Source: Phaseolibacter flectens ATCC 12775 (GTDB lineage Bacteria > Pseudomonadota > Gammaproteobacteria > Enterobacterales > Enterobacteriaceae). Taken from it: a stretch of 64,000 nt of DNA. Both the position numbers and the translations under genes were made by a program. Below are positions 1 through 10,568 of the stretch, piece after piece. Location: NCBI RefSeq assembly GCF_000518745.1, contig NZ_KI912487.1, positions 289,582 to 353,581 of the forward strand, in the 5' to 3' direction. The notes under the pieces are model-generated. The model had not been told where the DNA came from. It saw only the letters and a list, made by a program, of their open reading frames with translations, and searched no databases. Positions within the stretch are counted from its first letter, which is position 1. Every line of letters begins with the position of its first letter.

Positions 1-171
1 TCCGCAAGTGAATTGACAGGCAATGATGATAACGCAAACGATCCGCGTAAAGCCGCCGTGGCTGCCGCCATTGCCCGTGCCAAAGCCCGCAAAGCTCAAT
101 TAGCGCTTGCCAATGAACCCAAGCAGGATAGGCCAAGCCCCCTCTCTTCTTTACCAGGAGCCAAACCCTAG
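1..171 (+). CDS. rsxC: Electron transport complex subunit RsxC (C-terminal end only)
   Basis: The window opens inside a reading frame that gives 56 residues and stops with TAG at 169-171. The tail is alanine/lysine rich, with DPRKAAVAAAIARAKARKAQ, the repeat-like extension that ends RsxC/RnfC proteins of enterobacteria. RsxC is the NADH- and iron-sulfur-binding peripheral subunit of the Rsx (Rnf) membrane complex that keeps the SoxR iron-sulfur sensor reduced. All catalytic parts lie upstream of the window. The stop codon directly abuts the rsxD start, so the two genes are almost certainly co-transcribed and translationally coupled. Identification rests on the tail motif plus the following rsxDGE genes. 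Confidence 0.9.
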   Translation, partial: SASELTGNDDNANDPRKAAVAAAIARAKARKAQLALANEPKQDRPSPLSSLPGAKP

Positions 172-1233
172 ATGGCATTCAGAATAGCAAGTTCCCCTTA
201 TACCCATAACAGACGCAGTACTCGCCGTATCATGATGTGGGTTCTGTTGGCACTGATACCCGGTATTGCGACCCAATGGCTCTGTTTTGGCTATGGTAAC
301 CTGATACAGTTAGTGTTCGCTGCCTTAACCGCATACGGATGCGAAGCTTTCATTGTCAAGCTAAGGGCTCAACCTGTGATGCCGGCACTGTTGGATCACT
401 CCGCGCTCCTTACTGCCGTGCTACTGGCAATCAGCATACCAGCATTGGCTCCTTGGTGGATCATCGTCATCGGTACTGCATTTTGTATTATTATTGCCAA
501 ACATTTGTATGGTGGGCTGGGTAATAACCCGTTTAACCCCGCAATGGTTGGCTATGTGGTTCTCTTGATTTCATTCCCTGTACAGATGACAAGTTGGCTC
601 CCTCCTGATTCATTGCAGGCGCACCCTCTCAGTTTCGCTGAATCACTGCAAGTCATTCTATCTGGGCATAGCAGTACCGGTTTTACACTCCACCAGCTGC
701 AACAAGGTATTGATGGGATTAGTCAAGCAACACCTCTCGATAATTTTAAAACTGGACTGACTGCTGGCCATTCCGCCCAACAACTGCTGTCTTCCCCAAT
801 TTATCAAGGTGTTTTAGCCGGTGCAGGGTGGCAATGGATCAACCTCGCTTTCCTGATTGGAGGGATTGGGATGCTATGTAATGGTACCATTCGCTGGCAT
901 ATTCCGGTTAGCATCCTGATTACGCTGAGCCTGTGTGCTCTCTTCGGTTGGCTGGTAGCCCCACAAAAGTTAGTCTCCCCCATGATGCACCTTTTTTCAG
1001 GCGCGACGATGCTGGGCGCCTTTTTTATCGCAACCGATCCCATTTCAGCTTCAACCACCGATAAAGGACGCGTGGTTTATGGGGTGTTGATTGGTCTATT
1101 AGTCTGGTTGATCCGCAGTTTTGGAGGCTATCCTGATGGGGTTGCCTTTGCGGTATTATTAGCGAACATTTGCGTCCCTTTGATTGATTATTATACACAG
1201 CCGGCTGTTTATGGGCAGAAGAATAAGGATTAA
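172..1233 (+). CDS. rsxD: Electron transport complex membrane subunit RsxD
   Basis: A 353-residue polytopic membrane protein of the NqrB/RnfD family, the usual length. It is a core subunit of the Rsx complex, which moves electrons across the inner membrane and in E. coli helps re-reduce SoxR. The sequence around Thr187 (GISQATPLD) is the flavinylation site at which RnfD carries a covalently bound FMN; the position matches the family exactly. Several hydrophobic segments are visible from about residue 20 onward. The ATG follows the rsxC stop with no gap, and the rsxG gene starts 2 bases after its stop, so it is an internal gene of an rsxCDGE operon. Confidence 0.97.
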   Translation: MAFRIASSPYTHNRRSTRRIMMWVLLALIPGIATQWLCFGYGNLIQLVFAALTAYGCEAFIVKLRAQPVMPALLDHSALLTAVLLAISIPALAPWWIIVIGTAFCIIIAKHLYGGLGNNPFNPAMVGYVVLLISFPVQMTSWLPPDSLQAHPLSFAESLQVILSGHSSTGFTLHQLQQGIDGISQATPLDNFKTGLTAGHSAQQLLSSPIYQGVLAGAGWQWINLAFLIGGIGMLCNGTIRWHIPVSILITLSLCALFGWLVAPQKLVSPMMHLFSGATMLGAFFIATDPISASTTDKGRVVYGVLIGLLVWLIRSFGGYPDGVAFAVLLANICVPLIDYYTQPAVYGQKNKD

Positions 1234-1235
1234 CC

Positions 1236-1865
1236 ATGCTAGACAGTATTCGAAAAAATGGCATAACCTTAGCGCTTTTCGCCATCGTGACGACAGGGAT
1301 CACCGCAATTGTTCATAAAGTGACGACACCAACCGTGACGCACCAAATGGCATTGCAACAAAAAGCGCTACTGGATCAAGTTGTGCCCCCCAATTTATAT
1401 AATAACGCGTTACAACATAACTGTTACCTTATTAAGGATAGCCAGCTTGGTGATAAGGATGAGCACCGTGTTTATGTCGCCTTACAACAGCAACAACCGG
1501 TGGCGGCAGCCATAGAAACGACCGCGCCCGACGGTTACTCTGGTGCCATTAAATTGTTAGTCGGTGCCGATTTTAACGGTAAAGTGCTCGGTGTTAGAGT
1601 TATTGAACATCATGAAACACCTGGCCTTGGTGATAAGATTGAACTGCGGATTTCAAACTGGATCACTCATTTTACTGGGGTGACGGTCAAAGGTCTCCAT
1701 GATCACACCTTCGCGGTTAAAAAAGATGGTGGGCAGTTTGATCAGTTTACTGGGGCGACGATCACACCGAGAGCCGTGGTAAATCAAACCAAGCGTACTG
1801 CTTTATTTTTGACTACCTTGCCTGAACGTCTAAAATTATTAACTCAATGTGGAGGTTCTCAATGA
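1236..1865 (+). CDS. rsxG: Electron transport complex subunit RsxG
   Basis: A 209-residue protein with one N-terminal membrane anchor (about residues 10-30) and a periplasmic FMN-binding domain. The motif [11 protein letters not shown] places the covalent FMN on Thr175, the expected flavinylation residue of RnfG/NqrC proteins. Together with RsxD it forms the flavin part of the electron path in the Rsx complex. The gene lies 2 bases after rsxD and its stop TGA overlaps the rsxE start as ATGA, a sign of translational coupling. Length and motif are normal. Confidence 0.97.
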   Translation: MLDSIRKNGITLALFAIVTTGITAIVHKVTTPTVTHQMALQQKALLDQVVPPNLYNNALQHNCYLIKDSQLGDKDEHRVYVALQQQQPVAAAIETTAPDGYSGAIKLLVGADFNGKVLGVRVIEHHETPGLGDKIELRISNWITHFTGVTVKGLHDHTFAVKKDGGQFDQFTGATITPRAVVNQTKRTALFLTTLPERLKLLTQCGGSQ

Positions 1866-2569
1866 GTGAAGCCAAAGAGTTGCTGGTCGGCGGCCTATGG
1901 AAAAACAACTCGTCGCTGGTGCAACTATTGGGGCTTTGTCCTTTGTTGGCTGTCACCTCAACGGCAACCAATGCATTAGGATTAGGCCTAGCGACCACAC
2001 TGGTTCTGACCATTACTAACAGTTCTATTTCTCTGTCTCGTCGCTTTATGCCCTCAGAGATCCGTATTCCTATTTATGTGATGATTATTGCCTCTGTAGT
2101 CAGCTGTGTTGAACAATTAATCAATGCCTATGCCCATGGGCTGTATCAATCGTTGGGAATTTTTATCCCCTTGATCGTGACTAACTGTATTGTCGTGGGT
2201 CGGGCGGAAGCCGTCGCCTCTCGCGCGAATGTTGCCTTGTCTGCGCTGGATGGCTTTGCCATTGGCATGGGTGCTACCTGTGCAATGGTGACGCTCGGTT
2301 GCTTACGTGAAATCATCAGTAACGGCACAATTTTCGATGGCGCGGATCAATTACTGGGGCCTTGGGCACGGATGTTGCGTGTGCAACTGATCCATTTTGA
2401 TTCTCCCATGCTATTAGCCATGTTACCCCCCGGTGCCTTTATTGGTTTAGGAATGTTATTAGCACTAAAATACCTGATTGATAAACGTACCCAGCGCGCG
2501 GCTGCCATAAAAAAAGCCACACAGCCGGCGGTGGTTTCAGTCAATGACCCCGTGGATAGTCTGTCGTGA
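1862..2569 (+). CDS. rsxE: Electron transport complex membrane subunit RsxE
   Basis: A 235-residue integral membrane protein of the NqrD/RnfE family with about six membrane segments. I start it at the ATG at 1862, which overlaps the rsxG stop (ATGA) and follows a GGAGG ribosome-binding site at 1850-1854; a longer in-frame start at 1847 would add five residues and has no such signal. RsxE and RsxA together form the membrane iron-sulfur centre of the complex. The end of the gene overlaps the nth start by GTGA, so the operon continues into DNA repair, as in E. coli. Confidence 0.96.
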   Translation: MSEAKELLVGGLWKNNSSLVQLLGLCPLLAVTSTATNALGLGLATTLVLTITNSSISLSRRFMPSEIRIPIYVMIIASVVSCVEQLINAYAHGLYQSLGIFIPLIVTNCIVVGRAEAVASRANVALSALDGFAIGMGATCAMVTLGCLREIISNGTIFDGADQLLGPWARMLRVQLIHFDSPMLLAMLPPGAFIGLGMLLALKYLIDKRTQRAAAIKKATQPAVVSVNDPVDSLS

Positions 2570-3198
2570 ATAAACAACAACGTCATGCGATCCTCAGCCG
2601 TCTTCGGGAGGCCAATCCGCATCCTAAAACAGAATTGCATTATGAAAGCCCCTTTCAACTGCTGATTGCGGTTTTATTATCAGCACAAGCGACAGATGTC
2701 AGTGTGAATAAAGCGACGGCAGGGCTGTTTAAGGCCGCTCCGGATGCACAGTCCATGCTGTCGCTCGGTGAGGACGCCGTTCGACAACAAATTAATACTA
2801 TTGGCTTATTTAATACTAAAGCGGCCAATGTGATTAAAACCTGCCAAATTTTGGTTTCAAAATATCATGGGCAAGTGCCAGAAAATAGGCAAGCCTTGGA
2901 AGCATTGCCTGGTGTCGGCCGTAAAACAGCCAATGTGGTATTGAATACCGCATTTGGCTGGCCAACCATTGCTGTCGATACGCATATTTTCAGAGTATCG
3001 AATCGTACTGGCTTTGCACCGGGCAGTAACGTCGTCAAGGTTGAGGAGCGGTTACTCAAGGTGGTACCCACTGAGTTTAAAGTGGATTGTCACCACTGGC
3101 TGATTTTGCATGGCCGCTATACCTGCCTTGCTCGAAAGCCACGTTGTGGATCATGCCTGATTGAAGACCTGTGTGAATATCGCGACAAAACTGAATGA
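2566..3198 (+). CDS. nth: Endonuclease III, DNA glycosylase/AP lyase for oxidised pyrimidines
   Basis: A 210-residue base-excision repair enzyme that removes oxidised pyrimidines and cuts the abasic site. The helix-hairpin-helix [12 protein letters not shown] contains the Schiff-base Lys120, the catalytic Asp138 sits in VDTHIFR, and the C-terminal iron-sulfur cluster ligands are Cys187, Cys194, Cys197 and Cys203 (C-X6-C-X2-C-X5-C). All these positions equal those of the E. coli enzyme. The start codon is GTG and overlaps the rsxE stop (GTGA), so translation depends on the upstream gene. Confidence 0.98.
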   Translation: MNKQQRHAILSRLREANPHPKTELHYESPFQLLIAVLLSAQATDVSVNKATAGLFKAAPDAQSMLSLGEDAVRQQINTIGLFNTKAANVIKTCQILVSKYHGQVPENRQALEALPGVGRKTANVVLNTAFGWPTIAVDTHIFRVSNRTGFAPGSNVVKVEERLLKVVPTEFKVDCHHWLILHGRYTCLARKPRCGSCLIEDLCEYRDKTE

Positions 3199-3210
3199 TG
3201 TCATTCAGTT
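3189..3210 (+). terminator. Perfect hairpin at the end of nth
   Basis: A 10-bp perfect inverted repeat with arms at 3189-3198 and 3201-3210 includes the nth stop codon. No run of T follows, so it may be an mRNA-stabilising stem or a weak terminator of the rsx-nth operon rather than a strong intrinsic terminator. Confidence 0.4.
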
Positions 3211-3619
3211 CAATTCCCTTGTTTGCCCTTTGCCGATCCCCAAACGATCGCTTAACCGCTTTGCGCTTGACCCACTGGCGGTGAATGGTAGTTGAACAAA
3301 GATTACGATTTAAAACCTGCTTATTTCCATGTTAATCACTTTGGTTGCCCGCCACTGTGGATCCCTTCCTCAGTCGATTGGGTTAGACCGAGCAGAATGC
3401 GAGGAAATGCAACATGCCAAGCATAATAAAGGGGATTATTAGTCGAAAATTTTAATAAACACACCAAAATAATAAAAAAAGTGCTTGCGCTCCCTCTCGT
3501 TATCAGACAAATTGTCAGGCCTTAAAATAAAAAAAACTCATCTTTTATCCTATTTTTCAGGATATCACCATGACAAGGATCAGTTTCACAGCTCATCCGC
3601 TGGTAATGCAGAGGTTAAT
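3211..3619. other. Non-coding stretch upstream of dtpA
   Basis: About 400 bases with no supported gene. The second half is AT-rich (3380-3560) and presumably holds the dtpA promoter and 5' leader. An in-frame TTG-initiated extension of dtpA runs back to 3485, but it is low in conservation and lacks a ribosome-binding site. Confidence 0.5.
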
Positions 3620-5080
3620 GTGACTATATCGACCAAACATCAACAACAGAGCTTAAATGTTTTTAAGCAACCTAAATCTTTCTATTTAATCTTCTCAATC
3701 GAGTTCTGGGAGCGTTTTGGCTTCTATGGACTGCAAGCAATCATGGCCGTCTATTTGGTCAAACAGCTCGGTATGTCAGAGGCAGCATCCGTCACTCTTT
3801 TTTCTACTTTTACGGCACTGGTCTATGGCATGATCGCAATTGGTGGCTGGCTGGGTGATCGGGTACTCGGCACCAAACGCGTGATTATGCTCGGGGTGAT
3901 CGTGCTGGCGATTGGTTATCTGCTGATTGCCACATCGGGGCACCAAGTCGATCAGATATTCTTAGGGTTGGCGACTGTTGCGGTGGGGAGTGGCTTGTTC
4001 AAAGCAAACCCCTCTTCCCTACTTTCTACTTGCTATGATAAAGATGACCCCCGTCTTGATGGTGCTTACACCATGTTTTATATGTCAATTAATATTGGGG
4101 CCTTGTTTTCACAAATGCTAACTCCTTGGCTTGCAGCAAAATACGGCTGGAGTGTCGCATTTTCTCTGTCGGTGATTGGACTTATCATTACGCTACTGAA
4201 TTTTATGTTTTTTAAACATATGATTAAGGATTATGGCTCTAAGCCAGATTTCGCGCCAGTCAACGCCAGTAAACTGGTGATTACCCTGATTGCTGTTGTG
4301 ATCTTATGTCTGCTTTCGTCTTGGTTACTTGGACACCAGCACATCGCCCGTCAAGCCCTGGCTATCATCGGTACAGTCATTTTTCTGATTTTTATTAAAT
4401 CAGCCTTGAGTCTGAATATGCATGGCCGACGTAAAATGTTAGTCGCTTTGATTATGATGCTACAAGCCGTGGTGTTCTTTGTTTTGTATATGCAAATGCC
4501 GACTTCACTGAATTTCTTTGCGATCCATAATGTCGAACATGCTTTTCTTGGTTTCAATTTCGAGCCAGAACAATTCCAAGCACTGAATCCACTTGGGATC
4601 ATGATTGCCAGTCCCCTGCTCGCCATGATGTATACCAAGCTCGGTGATAAACTGCCGATGCCATTCAAATTTTCCATTGGTATGTTGTTATGTTCAGCGG
4701 CTTACTTGGTGTTGCCTTTAGGGGCTAAATTTGCCTCATCGTTGGGCATCGTGTCTGTTCACTGGCTAGTGATCAGCTATCTCCTGCAAAGTGTCGGTGA
4801 GTTAATGATTTCTGGTTTGGGTCTCTCCATGATCGCGCAATTGGTTCCACAACGATTGATGGGCTTTATTATGGGAGCATGGTTCCTGACCACGGCAGCA
4901 GCGGCAGTCATTGCCGGTCAAGTTGCTTCACTGATGGCGGTCCCTGAGGGGATGAGTTCGAATATTGACTCATTACATGTTTACAGCCATGTTTTTCAAC
5001 AGATTGGTATCACAACCTTGGTGATTGCTGTCGTAATGATGCTACTGGCGCCACGACTCACTCGTTTGATCCGCGCATAA
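3620..5080 (+). CDS. dtpA: Proton-coupled di/tripeptide transporter DtpA (POT family)
   Basis: A proton-dependent oligopeptide transporter of the inner membrane (also called TppB/YdgR) that imports di- and tripeptides. I start it at GTG 3620, which has AGAGG about 5 bases upstream and gives 486 residues; E. coli DtpA has 500 and begins at the same point relative to the conserved region [19 protein letters not shown]. The POT signature ExxERFxYY is visible as E28-E31-R32-F33-Y36, with Phe in place of the first Tyr. About 12-14 hydrophobic segments follow. The reading frame stays open upstream to 3485, so the exact start is not certain. It follows nth as in E. coli, but gstA, the next gene there, is missing. 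Confidence 0.94.
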   Translation: MTISTKHQQQSLNVFKQPKSFYLIFSIEFWERFGFYGLQAIMAVYLVKQLGMSEAASVTLFSTFTALVYGMIAIGGWLGDRVLGTKRVIMLGVIVLAIGYLLIATSGHQVDQIFLGLATVAVGSGLFKANPSSLLSTCYDKDDPRLDGAYTMFYMSINIGALFSQMLTPWLAAKYGWSVAFSLSVIGLIITLLNFMFFKHMIKDYGSKPDFAPVNASKLVITLIAVVILCLLSSWLLGHQHIARQALAIIGTVIFLIFIKSALSLNMHGRRKMLVALIMMLQAVVFFVLYMQMPTSLNFFAIHNVEHAFLGFNFEPEQFQALNPLGIMIASPLLAMMYTKLGDKLPMPFKFSIGMLLCSAAYLVLPLGAKFASSLGIVSVHWLVISYLLQSVGELMISGLGLSMIAQLVPQRLMGFIMGAWFLTTAAAAVIAGQVASLMAVPEGMSSNIDSLHVYSHVFQQIGITTLVIAVVMMLLAPRLTRLIRA

Positions 5081-5501
5081 TCCCTCATCTTGCAGCTCAT
5101 CTCAGTGAGCTGCACTGCGTCCCCAGCGCCTGTCCCCGACCTTCTCTTGCCACACGGTAAATTCACCTTAATCAATATTGGGATTAGGGACTATCACTGA
5201 CCGTCACAATATCATCATGGCCTGACACACTGCGGTGGAGAAGGCGCCAGATTTCGATAATGACCACATGAGACGACACCGTTTAGCCTTTTCTTCCTCA
5301 TGATGCTATGCCATCACTTACCTTATCACCGCATGATATCCCAACTGCGTCCAGACTCGTGCCTTTGTCAACAGTCGTGGCGATTCCAAGGAATAACAAG
5401 TTCTGCCACAATGCAATTTTACACCATGGTTGAGGTTAGCCTCCGCCCCCCGAGACTTTACCGATCCATCGATGACTTGATCCTCATCCAGGGGGCTTTG
5501 A
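5081..5501. other. Non-coding stretch between dtpA and pdxY, with hairpin
   Basis: No gene is supported here. An 8-bp hairpin (arms 5092-5099 and 5106-5113, loop of 6) just after dtpA may be its terminator or mRNA end, though no T-run follows. In E. coli gstA occupies this place; I see no recognisable gstA remnant. Small open frames on both strands (for example 5300-5515) look random. Confidence 0.4.
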
Positions 5502-6362
5502 CTAGAGTTCAGTAGCAATAAAATGATGCTCAGGATGCACCATTTGTTCCTGCGCCGCCACCAGTTGCAACTCATATTCTCCCATGGCATGAGTTTTTAA
5601 CATCACGTCATAGACCGCCGCAGTGACATGCTCTAATGCCTGTGCTAAAGGTAACTGATGCAATAAATTAACTAAAAGCAGACCGCTTGTTAAATCACCC
5701 ACGCCGACCGGTTGTCTGACACCAAAATCCACCAACGGCCGCTGAATATGTAAAGCCTTTTGTTCCGTGACTAACAGCATTTCAAACTGATCACTGCGTT
5801 TTCCCGCTCGTGACAAATGCTTAACCAAGACAATTTTAGGGCCTTTTTCAATGAGTAAGCGACAGGCGTCTACCGCGTGTTGCAAATGATTGATCCCTTG
5901 ACCACTGAGCATTTCTAATTCCAACAGATTAGGTGCGATAATATCACTGGCTTGCAAAGAAGCATGGCAGTGAAATTCAGCGACACCGGCTGGAACAATA
6001 CAGCCCTTCTCTGGGTGCCCCATGACCGGATCACAAAAATACCACGCCTGAGGATTCGCCTGTTTAACCTGTTTAACTATTTCAAGGATTTTTTCACCTT
6101 GCTGAGCTGAGCCAAGGTAACCACTTAGTACGGCATCACAGTTTTTCAGGCGATCTATCGCGGCGATCCCATTGACCACGTCAGTCAGATGCTCTGGTGG
6201 CATCACCGTGCCTTGCCAATGTCCATACTGCGTATGATTGGAAAACTGAACCGTATTCAGAGGCCAGACATTCGCCCCCATTCGACGCATTGGAAATTCA
6301 GCGGCCGCATTACCTGCATGACCAAATACAACATGAGACTGAATAGCAAGGATATTTTTCAT
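5502..6362 (-). CDS. pdxY: Pyridoxal kinase PdxY
   Basis: A 286-residue PfkB/ribokinase-type kinase of the vitamin B6 salvage pathway that phosphorylates pyridoxal with ATP. I start at the ATG at 6362 ([11 protein letters not shown]), because this matches the E. coli start, whereas the open frame upstream to 6398 adds 12 unmatched residues. Family marks are FGHAGN near the N-terminus, [13 protein letters not shown] around residue 120, and the GVGDLTSG loop near residue 220 that carries the catalytic Asp. It lies 51 bases after tyrS on the same strand, as in E. coli, and is probably transcribed with tyrS. Confidence 0.96.
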   Translation of the reverse strand: MKNILAIQSHVVFGHAGNAAAEFPMRRMGANVWPLNTVQFSNHTQYGHWQGTVMPPEHLTDVVNGIAAIDRLKNCDAVLSGYLGSAQQGEKILEIVKQVKQANPQAWYFCDPVMGHPEKGCIVPAGVAEFHCHASLQASDIIAPNLLELEMLSGQGINHLQHAVDACRLLIEKGPKIVLVKHLSRAGKRSDQFEMLLVTEQKALHIQRPLVDFGVRQPVGVGDLTSGLLLVNLLHQLPLAQALEHVTAAVYDVMLKTHAMGEYELQLVAAQEQMVHPEHHFIATEL

Positions 6363-6413
6363 CGTCCACCCAAAAGACTGCATCTCCAGGCCATTCAAGG
6401 CCTGAATCTTTAA

Positions 6414-7688
6414 TTATTGCCAAATTAATAAACAGTAGTGCTTTTTGCCTCGGCGCAATACGCTGTATTGACCAAAAAGTTTATCCTGCTCAGTAAAACG
6501 ATATTCACTGTCAGAAATTTTCTGTCCATTGATTGAAATTGCATTGGAGCCTATCATGGTGCGCGCCTGACCACGTGAGGGAACCAATTGTGCATTCACC
6601 AAGGCCTGCTGTAAATCTGCCGCTTTCTCCAGATAAATAGCTGGCATGCCATCTTGGGCTAATTGCTGAAGATCATGCTCAGTCAATTGCTGCAAATCAC
6701 CAGCAAATAAGCTCGTGGTAATACGCTTTGCCGCGGCTAGGCCCTGCTCACCATGCACCAGTTTTGTTACCTGCTCAGCTAAAACAGACTGAGCGCGTGG
6801 TGCTTTGCCACTTTGCTTATCTTCTTGCTCTAAGGCATCGATCGATTCAAGACTCAAGAAAGTAAAAAATTTAAGGAAACGATAGACATCGGCATCAGAG
6901 GTATTGATCCAGAATTGGTAGAATTTATAAGGACTGGTTTTGGTCGGATCTAACCAAACGGCACCACCTTCCGTCTTACCAAATTTAGTGCCATCCGCTT
7001 TAGTGATCAACGGGACAGTTAAACCAAAAACCTGCTGTTGGTTCAATCGACGAGTCAAATCAATCCCAGAGGTGATATTGCCCCACTGATCCGAGCCACC
7101 AATTTGTAGGCAAACATGATACCGCTTATTCAGGCAGGCAAAATCGTATCCCTGTAACAGATTATAAGAAAATTCAGTATAAGAAATCCCCTGTTCTTCA
7201 CGATTAAGACGCTGCTTGACCGCCTCTTTATTTATCATTTGATTGACTGAGAAGTGTTTCCCAATATCACGTAAAAAAGTCAGAACATCCATTGAAGCAA
7301 ACCAATCATAATTATTTGCTGCAATCGCCCGATTGTCACCCTGTTCAAAATTAAGGAAAGGGGCAACTTGGTTACGTATCTTTTCTACCCAATTGGCAAC
7401 CGTCTCACTGGTGTTGAGTTTGCGTTCTGCAGCCTTGAAACTGGGATCACCAATTAAACCTGTCGCACCGCCTACTAAGGCGACAGGTCTGTGGCCTGCA
7501 TCTTGAAAGCGTTTAAGGCATAAAAGCGGCACCAGATGGCCAAGATGTAGACTATCCGCCGTTGGATCAAAGCCACAATAAAGACTGATGGATCCCTGTG
7601 ATAATCGTTCGGCCAATGCCTCTTGATCGGTAATTTGTGCGACTAGCCCTCTTTCCTGCAACTGTTTAATTAACTCACTGCCCGTCAT
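6414..7688 (-). CDS. tyrS: Tyrosyl-tRNA synthetase
   Basis: A 424-residue class I aminoacyl-tRNA synthetase, the same length as in E. coli. The HIGH-type motif HLGH is at residues 48-51 and the KMSKS-type loop KFGKT lies near residue 235. A C-terminal S4-like RNA-binding domain starts near residue 355 ([16 protein letters not shown]). The enzyme charges tRNA-Tyr in the cytoplasm. It stands between pdxH and pdxY, all on the minus strand, so expression may be linked to vitamin B6 genes; 125 bases separate it from pdxH. Confidence 0.98.
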   Translation of the reverse strand: MTGSELIKQLQERGLVAQITDQEALAERLSQGSISLYCGFDPTADSLHLGHLVPLLCLKRFQDAGHRPVALVGGATGLIGDPSFKAAERKLNTSETVANWVEKIRNQVAPFLNFEQGDNRAIAANNYDWFASMDVLTFLRDIGKHFSVNQMINKEAVKQRLNREEQGISYTEFSYNLLQGYDFACLNKRYHVCLQIGGSDQWGNITSGIDLTRRLNQQQVFGLTVPLITKADGTKFGKTEGGAVWLDPTKTSPYKFYQFWINTSDADVYRFLKFFTFLSLESIDALEQEDKQSGKAPRAQSVLAEQVTKLVHGEQGLAAAKRITTSLFAGDLQQLTEHDLQQLAQDGMPAIYLEKAADLQQALVNAQLVPSRGQARTMIGSNAISINGQKISDSEYRFTEQDKLFGQYSVLRRGKKHYCLLIWQ

Positions 7689-7813
7689 AAAACCTTCCCC
7701 CTAAAATTCACTTACGGTCACCCGCAATACAAGTTGCAGACACCCAAAATTATTACAACTGTCATTGTCATAGAATAAAACGTCAACGCGTGACACACCA
7801 GCGTTGTCTCTGG

Positions 7814-8482
7814 TCAAGGTGACAGACGCTCAATATTCCAACTATTATCGATTCTTTTATATTCAAATCTATCATGTAAGCGTCTCGCACCGCCCTGCCA
7901 GAACTCAATCGTCTTGATGTTTATTCGATACCCGCCCCACTGCGCTGGCACCGGTAAAGGCTTATCACGATACTGATCCTCAATTTGCTGATAAGCCTCC
8001 TCAAGTACCGCGCGATCCCGTATTGGTTGAGACTGCTGCGAGGCAATTGCCCCGATCTGACTGGTTCGAGGCCGAGAAGAAAAATACGCAATCACCTGCG
8101 ACCGAGATAAAGGGGTCACCACACCGGTTATCCCAATCTGCCGTTCAAGTGCTAACCAAGCAAAGTGCGCAGACAGTTGTTTATTGTGATCAAGATGCTG
8201 AGATTTACGACTGTGTAAATGAGTAAAAAACACCAGACTGTCATTATCATAATGTTTCAAAAGAACAACACGTTGCCATGGCTGCCCTTGGTTATCCACT
8301 GTCGCAATGCACATGGCATTAGGATCACTAATTTGTGCCTGATCTGCTTGCTGTAACCAACGGCCAAATAATGCCATGGGTTCGCTAGGCAGATCACCTC
8401 GCCGTAAATCGCCCAACACATACTCTCGACGACGCTCAGATAGTACCGAAGTTTTCGTCTCCGATTGTTCATTTTTGTTCAT
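7814..8482 (-). CDS. pdxH: Pyridoxine/pyridoxamine 5'-phosphate oxidase
   Basis: A 222-residue FMN enzyme that makes pyridoxal 5'-phosphate from pyridoxine or pyridoxamine phosphate, the last step of vitamin B6 synthesis. Matches to the family include QRVVLLKHYD and RKSQHLDHN (FMN-phosphate region), SRPRTSQIGAIASQQS near residue 130, and the C-terminal EFWQGGARRLHDRF with substrate-contacting Arg and His. Slightly longer N-terminus than E. coli (218). It heads the pdxH-tyrS-pdxY run. The neighbours mliC and anmK of E. coli are absent here. Confidence 0.97.
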   Translation of the reverse strand: MNKNEQSETKTSVLSERRREYVLGDLRRGDLPSEPMALFGRWLQQADQAQISDPNAMCIATVDNQGQPWQRVVLLKHYDNDSLVFFTHLHSRKSQHLDHNKQLSAHFAWLALERQIGITGVVTPLSRSQVIAYFSSRPRTSQIGAIASQQSQPIRDRAVLEEAYQQIEDQYRDKPLPVPAQWGGYRINIKTIEFWQGGARRLHDRFEYKRIDNSWNIERLSP

Positions 8483-8801
8483 AATAAATTCAACTCTCTC
8501 AGATTATGCTAAGTATTTGACCGGTTCCGGCTATCCCATGCTTTTTATACTCTATAATCTTTCTGTACGTATTGCTAAATAGGTTTTGTACAGGCATTTT
8601 TGAGCGACCAAAAGCCATTTAAAATGTTATAATTGAAATATATAGAGTATACAACGCTGTTTTACTTGTCAGTCTTTTCATAAACAATCACAGACTGTAA
8701 CTGAAGGACAGGAGACGAATCAGCCGTGTTAACTTATCTATGTTAGAGTTATTTATTCTGACTACCTGCATCCAGTATACGGATTATTTAAGGAGTTTTA
8801 T
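8483..8801. other. Divergent pdxH/slyB intergenic region
   Basis: About 320 bases between divergent genes, probably holding both promoters. TGTTA occurs twice (8727 and 8741), but the spacing does not fit the 11-base period of a PhoP box. The slyB ribosome-binding site is AAGGAG at 8790-8795. No small gene recognised. Confidence 0.45.
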
Positions 8802-9269
8802 ATGTTCAAGCGTTTTACGATTCTGACGATCGCTGTCGCGACTCTCGCCGGTTGTGTTGATAATGACTCACTCTCTGGGGATGTTTACACTGCCAGTCAA
8901 GCCAAACAATTACAACAAGTGAGTTATGGCACTGTCGTCCATGTCCGACCAGTGAAAATCAAATCGGATGATAAAAGCAGCCCCATCGGTGCACTAGGCG
9001 GTGCAATTCTTGGAGGATTCCTTGGGAATACAGTTGGTGGCGGCACAGGACAATCTTTGGCAATTGCTGGTGGTGCAATTTTAGGGGGAATTGCGGGGCA
9101 AAAAACAGAGTCTGCGCTAAATACCAGCAACGGAGTTGAACTTGAAATACGCAGCGACAGTGGAGAAAACTTTGCGGTGACACAAAAACTCTCCGCCAGT
9201 AAATTTAGCGTCGGGCAGCGTGTTGCTATCGTCAAAAGTAATACGTCAGTCACCGTATCACCACGCTAA
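8802..9269 (+). CDS. slyB: Outer membrane lipoprotein SlyB
   Basis: A 155-residue lipoprotein with signal peptide and lipobox TLAGC (Cys18 lipidated). The start of the mature protein, NDSLSGDVYTASQAK, and the glycine-rich segment GALGGAILGGFLGNTVGGG (glycine-zipper 2TM domain, residues about 64-100) are typical of SlyB/PcP. In E. coli and Salmonella SlyB is part of the PhoPQ-controlled envelope stress response and stabilises outer membrane proteins. Here it lies convergent with slyA, as in E. coli. Confidence 0.96.
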   Translation: MFKRFTILTIAVATLAGCVDNDSLSGDVYTASQAKQLQQVSYGTVVHVRPVKIKSDDKSSPIGALGGAILGGFLGNTVGGGTGQSLAIAGGAILGGIAGQKTESALNTSNGVELEIRSDSGENFAVTQKLSASKFSVGQRVAIVKSNTSVTVSPR

Positions 9270-9618
9270 TTGCTCTTACATGCTAATGCTCTAAATCAAG
9301 ATGGCCGAATGCCTGTTTATCATATTGATGAATATCATAAACAGGCAGCATGAATGTCCAATGGTGATCAGTCTCATATAAGTTATCACTTATCTGGCTC
9401 TTTGCCTTATTATTTACTGACAACCAATTAAAATAACGCTGAAAAAATATCGTTAAAATTGCTTATTTAATATCCATATAAATACTGATGATATCTAAGT
9501 TACCCTACGCATGAAAATCAACATTCATTACACCTGTTTTTCATCATCTTAATTTCGATTAAAATAAATCATACTCTTTAATCATAAGATTGAGAATTAA
9601 TCGCGGGCTCTCTCTTAA
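9270..9618. other. Convergent slyB/slyA gap
   Basis: About 350 AT-rich bases with the hairpin at 9310-9347 and no gene I can support on either strand. Confidence 0.4.
9310..9347. terminator. Long hairpin between convergent slyB and slyA
   Basis: An 11-bp perfect stem (9310-9320 with 9337-9347) encloses a further 5-bp stem with a GATG loop, separated by one C-C mismatch. It lies 41 bases after slyB, in the gap between convergent genes, and probably ends slyB transcription or protects its mRNA. There is no long T-run. Confidence 0.5.
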
Positions 9619-10050
9619 CTACCTTTTCTGCAACTCATTGATATTATCTTCGACCTTGACCAAGATTTTAGAAAATATATCGAGTTCATTTTCATTAAGA
9701 CCGCTTAGAATTTCAACCCGAATATTTTCCAGTATACTTTCCACTTGTTCAAAAACGAATTTCGATTCATCCGTTAAGGTAATAAGCTTAGTTCTTCTAT
9801 CATCGGGAGAACAAGTACGACAGATCAGTCCTTTTTTCTCTAACTGATCAAGGGTACGAACCAATGAAGGCTGTTCAATACCAATAATTTTCGCTAATTT
9901 AGTTTGTGACTGCTTGTGATTCAACTTATGTATATTATGCATTGTGATCCAAAGGGTTTGTGTCAAACCTAATGGCTTTAACCTTTTATCGATCAACGCT
10001 CTCCACAATCTAACCAAACGTGCAAGATCAATACTCAACTTCGATTCCAT
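9619..10050 (-). CDS. slyA: MarR-family transcriptional regulator SlyA/RovA
   Basis: A 143-residue winged-helix regulator. The protein aligns with E. coli/Salmonella SlyA and Yersinia RovA along its whole length: LARLVRLWRALID at the dimer helix, then GIEQPSLVRTLDQLEKKGLI as the DNA-recognition helix near residues 57-76, then the DDRRTKLI wing. SlyA proteins act mainly by counteracting H-NS on AT-rich, horizontally acquired and virulence genes, so the AT-rich exoprotein genes at 55-64 kb are plausible targets (inference). The promoter region upstream (10051-10330) is itself very AT-rich, fitting known H-NS/SlyA autoregulation. Confidence 0.95.
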   Translation of the reverse strand: MESKLSIDLARLVRLWRALIDKRLKPLGLTQTLWITMHNIHKLNHKQSQTKLAKIIGIEQPSLVRTLDQLEKKGLICRTCSPDDRRTKLITLTDESKFVFEQVESILENIRVEILSGLNENELDIFSKILVKVEDNINELQKR

Positions 10051-10568
10051 TTACAGCTCCATTATTATTATTCGCTAAAATTAACTCATTAATCCCACAA
10101 TTATTTTAATGAAATAGCATAACCATTATAAAGTATTTCATACATTAAACAGTAAAATATCTTACTTTATTTAAGTAATATTTAATATATTGGTATTTAT
10201 ATCAAATAGTAAATTAATTACCGGGGATTTTATTTGAAAGCTAATTATAAATTATTTTATTGTTCTGCCTAAACTAACGACATTCCTTCATTCATTATAT
10301 TAATTAATCTAAATATTATTAACGTGATAAACTTTTCACTCCCTCCCATAAAAATAAGAATTAGCTTCAATCATGACAACATGATAACATAAAGAAATTA
10401 AATGAATGCTAAGCATTAGTATACTTTTACAACTCGTTATTAAAAATGCGTGGCGAGGGACATCCCCCCACATCCACAATTCACGACTAGATAAAATAGC
10501 AACTGCAGAATTTTGGGCGGGATACTTCATGATAAAACCACCATTTATCAGTGTTTTTAACTACTTCA
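10051..10568. other. AT-rich slyA upstream region, no gene
   Basis: About 520 bases, strongly AT-rich to about 10340. It should hold the slyA promoter. A 64-codon open frame on the minus strand (10336-10530) shows no recognisable family and no good ribosome-binding site. In E. coli ydhIJK, sodC and ydhF lie between slyA and ydhL; none is visible. Confidence 0.4.

Noticed and set aside
3485..3619. TTG-initiated N-terminal extension of dtpA
   Set aside because: No ribosome-binding site before 3485, and the added 45 residues have no counterpart in DtpA; GTG at 3620 fits signal and alignment.
8727..8746. TGTTA direct repeat upstream of slyB as a PhoP box
   Set aside because: The half-sites are 14 bases apart; a PhoP box needs an 11-base period and GTTTA-type half-sites.
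10336..10530. 64-codon open frame on the minus strand before ydhL
   Set aside because: No ribosome-binding site, no recognisable domain; AT-rich chance frame.
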